Below are positions 6,095-7,612 of a stretch of 7,612 nt of DNA, one piece after another. Origin of the DNA: Flavobacteriales bacterium (GTDB lineage Bacteria > Bacteroidota > Bacteroidia > NS11-12g > UBA955); contig CANHXF010000076.1 of NCBI GenBank assembly GCA_947464515.1, forward strand, positions 1-7,612. The letters run 5' to 3'. Position 1 is the first letter of the stretch. The number at the start of each line of letters is the position of its first letter. The position numbers and the translations under genes are program-made. The notes beneath the pieces are model-generated. The model was given only the letters and a program-made list of their open reading frames with translations, was not told where the DNA came from and did not search any database.

Positions 6095-7093
6095 TTATGA
6101 ATTTCGCAAATTGATTTCTGCACTGTCGCCAATATTCAAACTCGAAGCCGCTCCCACCAAAATGGCATCCGCCCCAATCAACGAATCCTCCAAAATGGCA
6201 TTGTTCAACTCCGCGCCCTGACCAATAATGCTATTTTTTAACATCGAACGCGTAATCACAGCACCATCACCGATACTCACATCCGGCCCAATAATGCTAT
6301 TCTCAACCTTCGCCGTAGGCGAAATATATACCGGCGGAACAATAATATTCCCCTTTTCAAACTTCACAAACGCCTGCTGATCCACACGCTTTAACAAATT
6401 GCGATTGGTCTGCAAAATGATATCCTTCTGTCCGCAATCAAACCAAGTATCCACCGTAAACGTAGTAAAACCAATGCCCTTGTCGATCATGCACTGCAAA
6501 GCATCCGTCAAATGAAACTCGTTCTGTGTACGAATCTCATGCTGAATGTTATAATCCAAACAAGCAAACAAATCCGACGAGTTTTCGATGTAATACAGAC
6601 CTACCAAAGCCAAATTCGACTTCGGAATCAATGGCTTTTCGCTCAAGCGCAAAATATGTCCGTCTTCCTTTAATTCAGCCACACCAAACTGACGTGGATC
6701 CTCAACTTTCCTGACCCCCAAAGCATTCCCGCCCTTGGCAAAAACACCCGCAAAATCCGCCTCAAAAATCGTATCGCCCAAGACAATCAACAAACCCTCA
6801 TCGGCCGAAAAAACATCACGCGTTAACCATACTGCATGTCCAATTCCCTTGCCCAAAGTTTGTATCACAAACGTAGATTGATACTGCCCATACTGCTCAG
6901 CGATATACTGCTCGATGCGATCCCCCAGATACCCAATCACAAATACAAATTCTGTCACACCGGCCTCTACAAGTCGATCCATGATATGACCCAAAATCGG
7001 TTTTCCCGCCAAAGGTATCAACGATTTGGGCTGGGTTCGGGTGTGCGGTTTGAGACGACTCCCCATGCCAGCCAAAGGAATAACGGCTTTCAT
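6095..7093 (-). CDS. Sugar-phosphate nucleotidyltransferase with left-handed beta-helix C-terminus
   Basis: A 332-residue member of the RmlA/GlmU-like nucleotidyltransferase family, which joins a sugar 1-phosphate and an NTP to give an NDP-sugar and pyrophosphate. The N-terminal Rossmann-like catalytic domain (1-230) has the signature GMGSRLKPHT (9-18) and PKSLIPLAGKP (22-32), the metal Asp107 in VLGDTIF, SEKP (151-154) and the second Asp219 in VDTWFDCGQ. After a linker, 245-327 holds hexapeptide-type repeats (VENSIIGPDVSIGDGAVI, LKNSIIGQGAEL, LEDSLIGADAIL), an LbH fold often used for trimerisation, regulation or an acyl/acetyl-transferase. It is too short to be a full GlmU. The sugar and base cannot be read from the sequence; glucose-1-phosphate thymidylyl- or uridylyl-type or a mannose/heptose type remain open. 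The ATG at 7093 is supported by the catalytic motif nine residues in. It lies between tilS (39 bp upstream) and murF/alr (2 bp downstream), so a cell-envelope role is likely. Confidence 0.88.
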   Translation of the reverse strand: MKAVIPLAGMGSRLKPHTRTQPKSLIPLAGKPILGHIMDRLVEAGVTEFVFVIGYLGDRIEQYIAEQYGQYQSTFVIQTLGKGIGHAVWLTRDVFSADEGLLIVLGDTIFEADFAGVFAKGGNALGVRKVEDPRQFGVAELKEDGHILRLSEKPLIPKSNLALVGLYYIENSSDLFACLDYNIQHEIRTQNEFHLTDALQCMIDKGIGFTTFTVDTWFDCGQKDIILQTNRNLLKRVDQQAFVKFEKGNIIVPPVYISPTAKVENSIIGPDVSIGDGAVITRSMLKNSIIGQGAELNNAILEDSLIGADAILVGAASSLNIGDSAEINLRNS

Positions 7094-7100
7094 TGTAAAA

Positions 7101-7108
7101 CAAAGGTA
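7101..7108 (-). promoter_or_regulatory. Possible -7 element ahead of the nucleotidyltransferase gene
   Basis: Read on the minus strand, 7108 to 7101 is TACCTTTG, a full match to the Bacteroidota TAnnTTTG element, in the 39-bp gap between tilS and the nucleotidyltransferase gene. It ends 7 bp before the ATG, so the transcript would be nearly leaderless, and no TTTG is found 17-23 bp upstream. It may be a weak internal promoter or chance. Confidence 0.3.
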
Positions 7109-7132
7109 TAATGATTGACCTAAAGTTGTTGC

Positions 7133-7612
7133 TTATTTGTGCAGCCAACGCAAACGCCAACAATAGCCATCCGTTTCTTCCACACGATACAAATTGGAAC
7201 GCTTCACTTCCACCGCACACAAAATCCCCTCCGAACACGTCATCACCGCCACATAATCCTTCGCCCAAGGCTCAATCTTCTGATTCACAAACACGTCGCT
7301 CAGCTTCTGCGAACCACCCCCAAACCCCACAATCACATCCCCATTCACCCACGAACGAATCACTACAGATTTCCCCGCCAACGCATCAGCAAAGTAGTAT
7401 GAATCTACATGAACATTATCTACCACGTCGACAGTATTCTTAGCCTTACGGGAAGTCAACAAAACCAATTCCGCCACCGCAACCCGCTCAATCACCAAGC
7501 GCAAATCTCCCCATGTCCAATCACCCTTCCCCCATTCAATGGCGATAGCGCTAGGCGATACCACCTCCTTCGATAACACCGACCAGCCCATCCTGCCTAT
7601 CCACAAAATATA
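7133..7612 (-). CDS. tilS: tRNA(Ile)-lysidine synthetase, C-terminal part (5' end beyond the window)
   Basis: TilS uses ATP and lysine to turn C34 of the CAU anticodon of a tRNA-Ile into lysidine, so that it reads AUA and is charged with Ile. Only the last 159 residues are visible; the frame is open to the right edge, so the TTG at 7606 is not a real start and the catalytic N-terminal domain (with its SGGxDS ATP loop) lies outside. The visible part contains the TilS C-terminal domain: VIRSWVNGD and GGGSQKLSDVFVNQKIEPWAKD, matching the family pattern R-x-W/R..GD...KKLSDFFID.KIP..., then YVAVMTCSEGILCAVEVKRSNLYRV. The KKLSDFF core is slightly loosened here (QKLSDVF). The product ends in WLHK. 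It is followed after 39 bp by the nucleotidyltransferase gene on the same strand, so the two probably share a transcript. Family assignment rests on the C-terminal domain alone. Confidence 0.82.
   Translation of the reverse strand, partial: YILWIGRMGWSVLSKEVVSPSAIAIEWGKGDWTWGDLRLVIERVAVAELVLLTSRKAKNTVDVVDNVHVDSYYFADALAGKSVVIRSWVNGDVIVGFGGGSQKLSDVFVNQKIEPWAKDYVAVMTCSEGILCAVEVKRSNLYRVEETDGYCWRLRWLHK

Noticed and set aside
7133..7606. The right-end frame as a complete 157-residue protein starting at TTG 7606
   Set aside because: The frame continues without a stop to the edge and the content is the C-terminal domain of TilS, so it is a cut gene.

Overview
The window looks like ordinary chromosome from a member of the Bacteroidota. 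Three things point there: a MurF-alanine racemase fusion typical of that phylum, a promoter matching the phylum's TTTG / TAnnTTTG consensus ahead of a small gene, and starts without Shine-Dalgarno sequences. The genus cannot be fixed from this stretch. No tRNA, rRNA, CRISPR array, IS element or prophage gene is visible.

Layout. The left end holds the 3' part of pdhB (E1 beta of pyruvate dehydrogenase, + strand), closed by a strong intrinsic terminator at 943-980. Next is a 60-codon gene (+) that looks like the C-terminal half of a DUF1778 antitoxin without its DNA-binding half. Its end overlaps by 18 bp the end of selD (-), selenophosphate synthetase. A 110-bp divergent region with an 11-bp repeat spaced exactly 30 bp separates selD from a secreted DUF3108 protein (+). 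Directly after that comes a 56-codon orphan ORF (+) with its own promoter, bracketed by an exact 23-bp direct repeat of the DUF3108 gene's 3' end.

The right half is one minus-strand gene set, read right to left: tilS (5' end outside the window), a sugar-phosphate nucleotidyltransferase with a left-handed beta-helix tail, and the murF/alr fusion. The last two are only 2 bp apart. The fusion supplies D-alanine and adds D-Ala-D-Ala to the peptidoglycan precursor, the nucleotidyltransferase probably makes an activated sugar, and TilS modifies tRNA-Ile(CAU). They are probably co-transcribed, but only the last two have any functional affinity (cell envelope).

Most of the window is housekeeping. 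The parts worth a second look are the 229-bp repeat-bounded insert at 3111-3362, the headless DUF1778 protein, the 30-bp-spaced repeat upstream of selD, the duplicated GC hairpins inside selD, and three low-complexity insertions in MurF. I see no convincing new multi-gene system.
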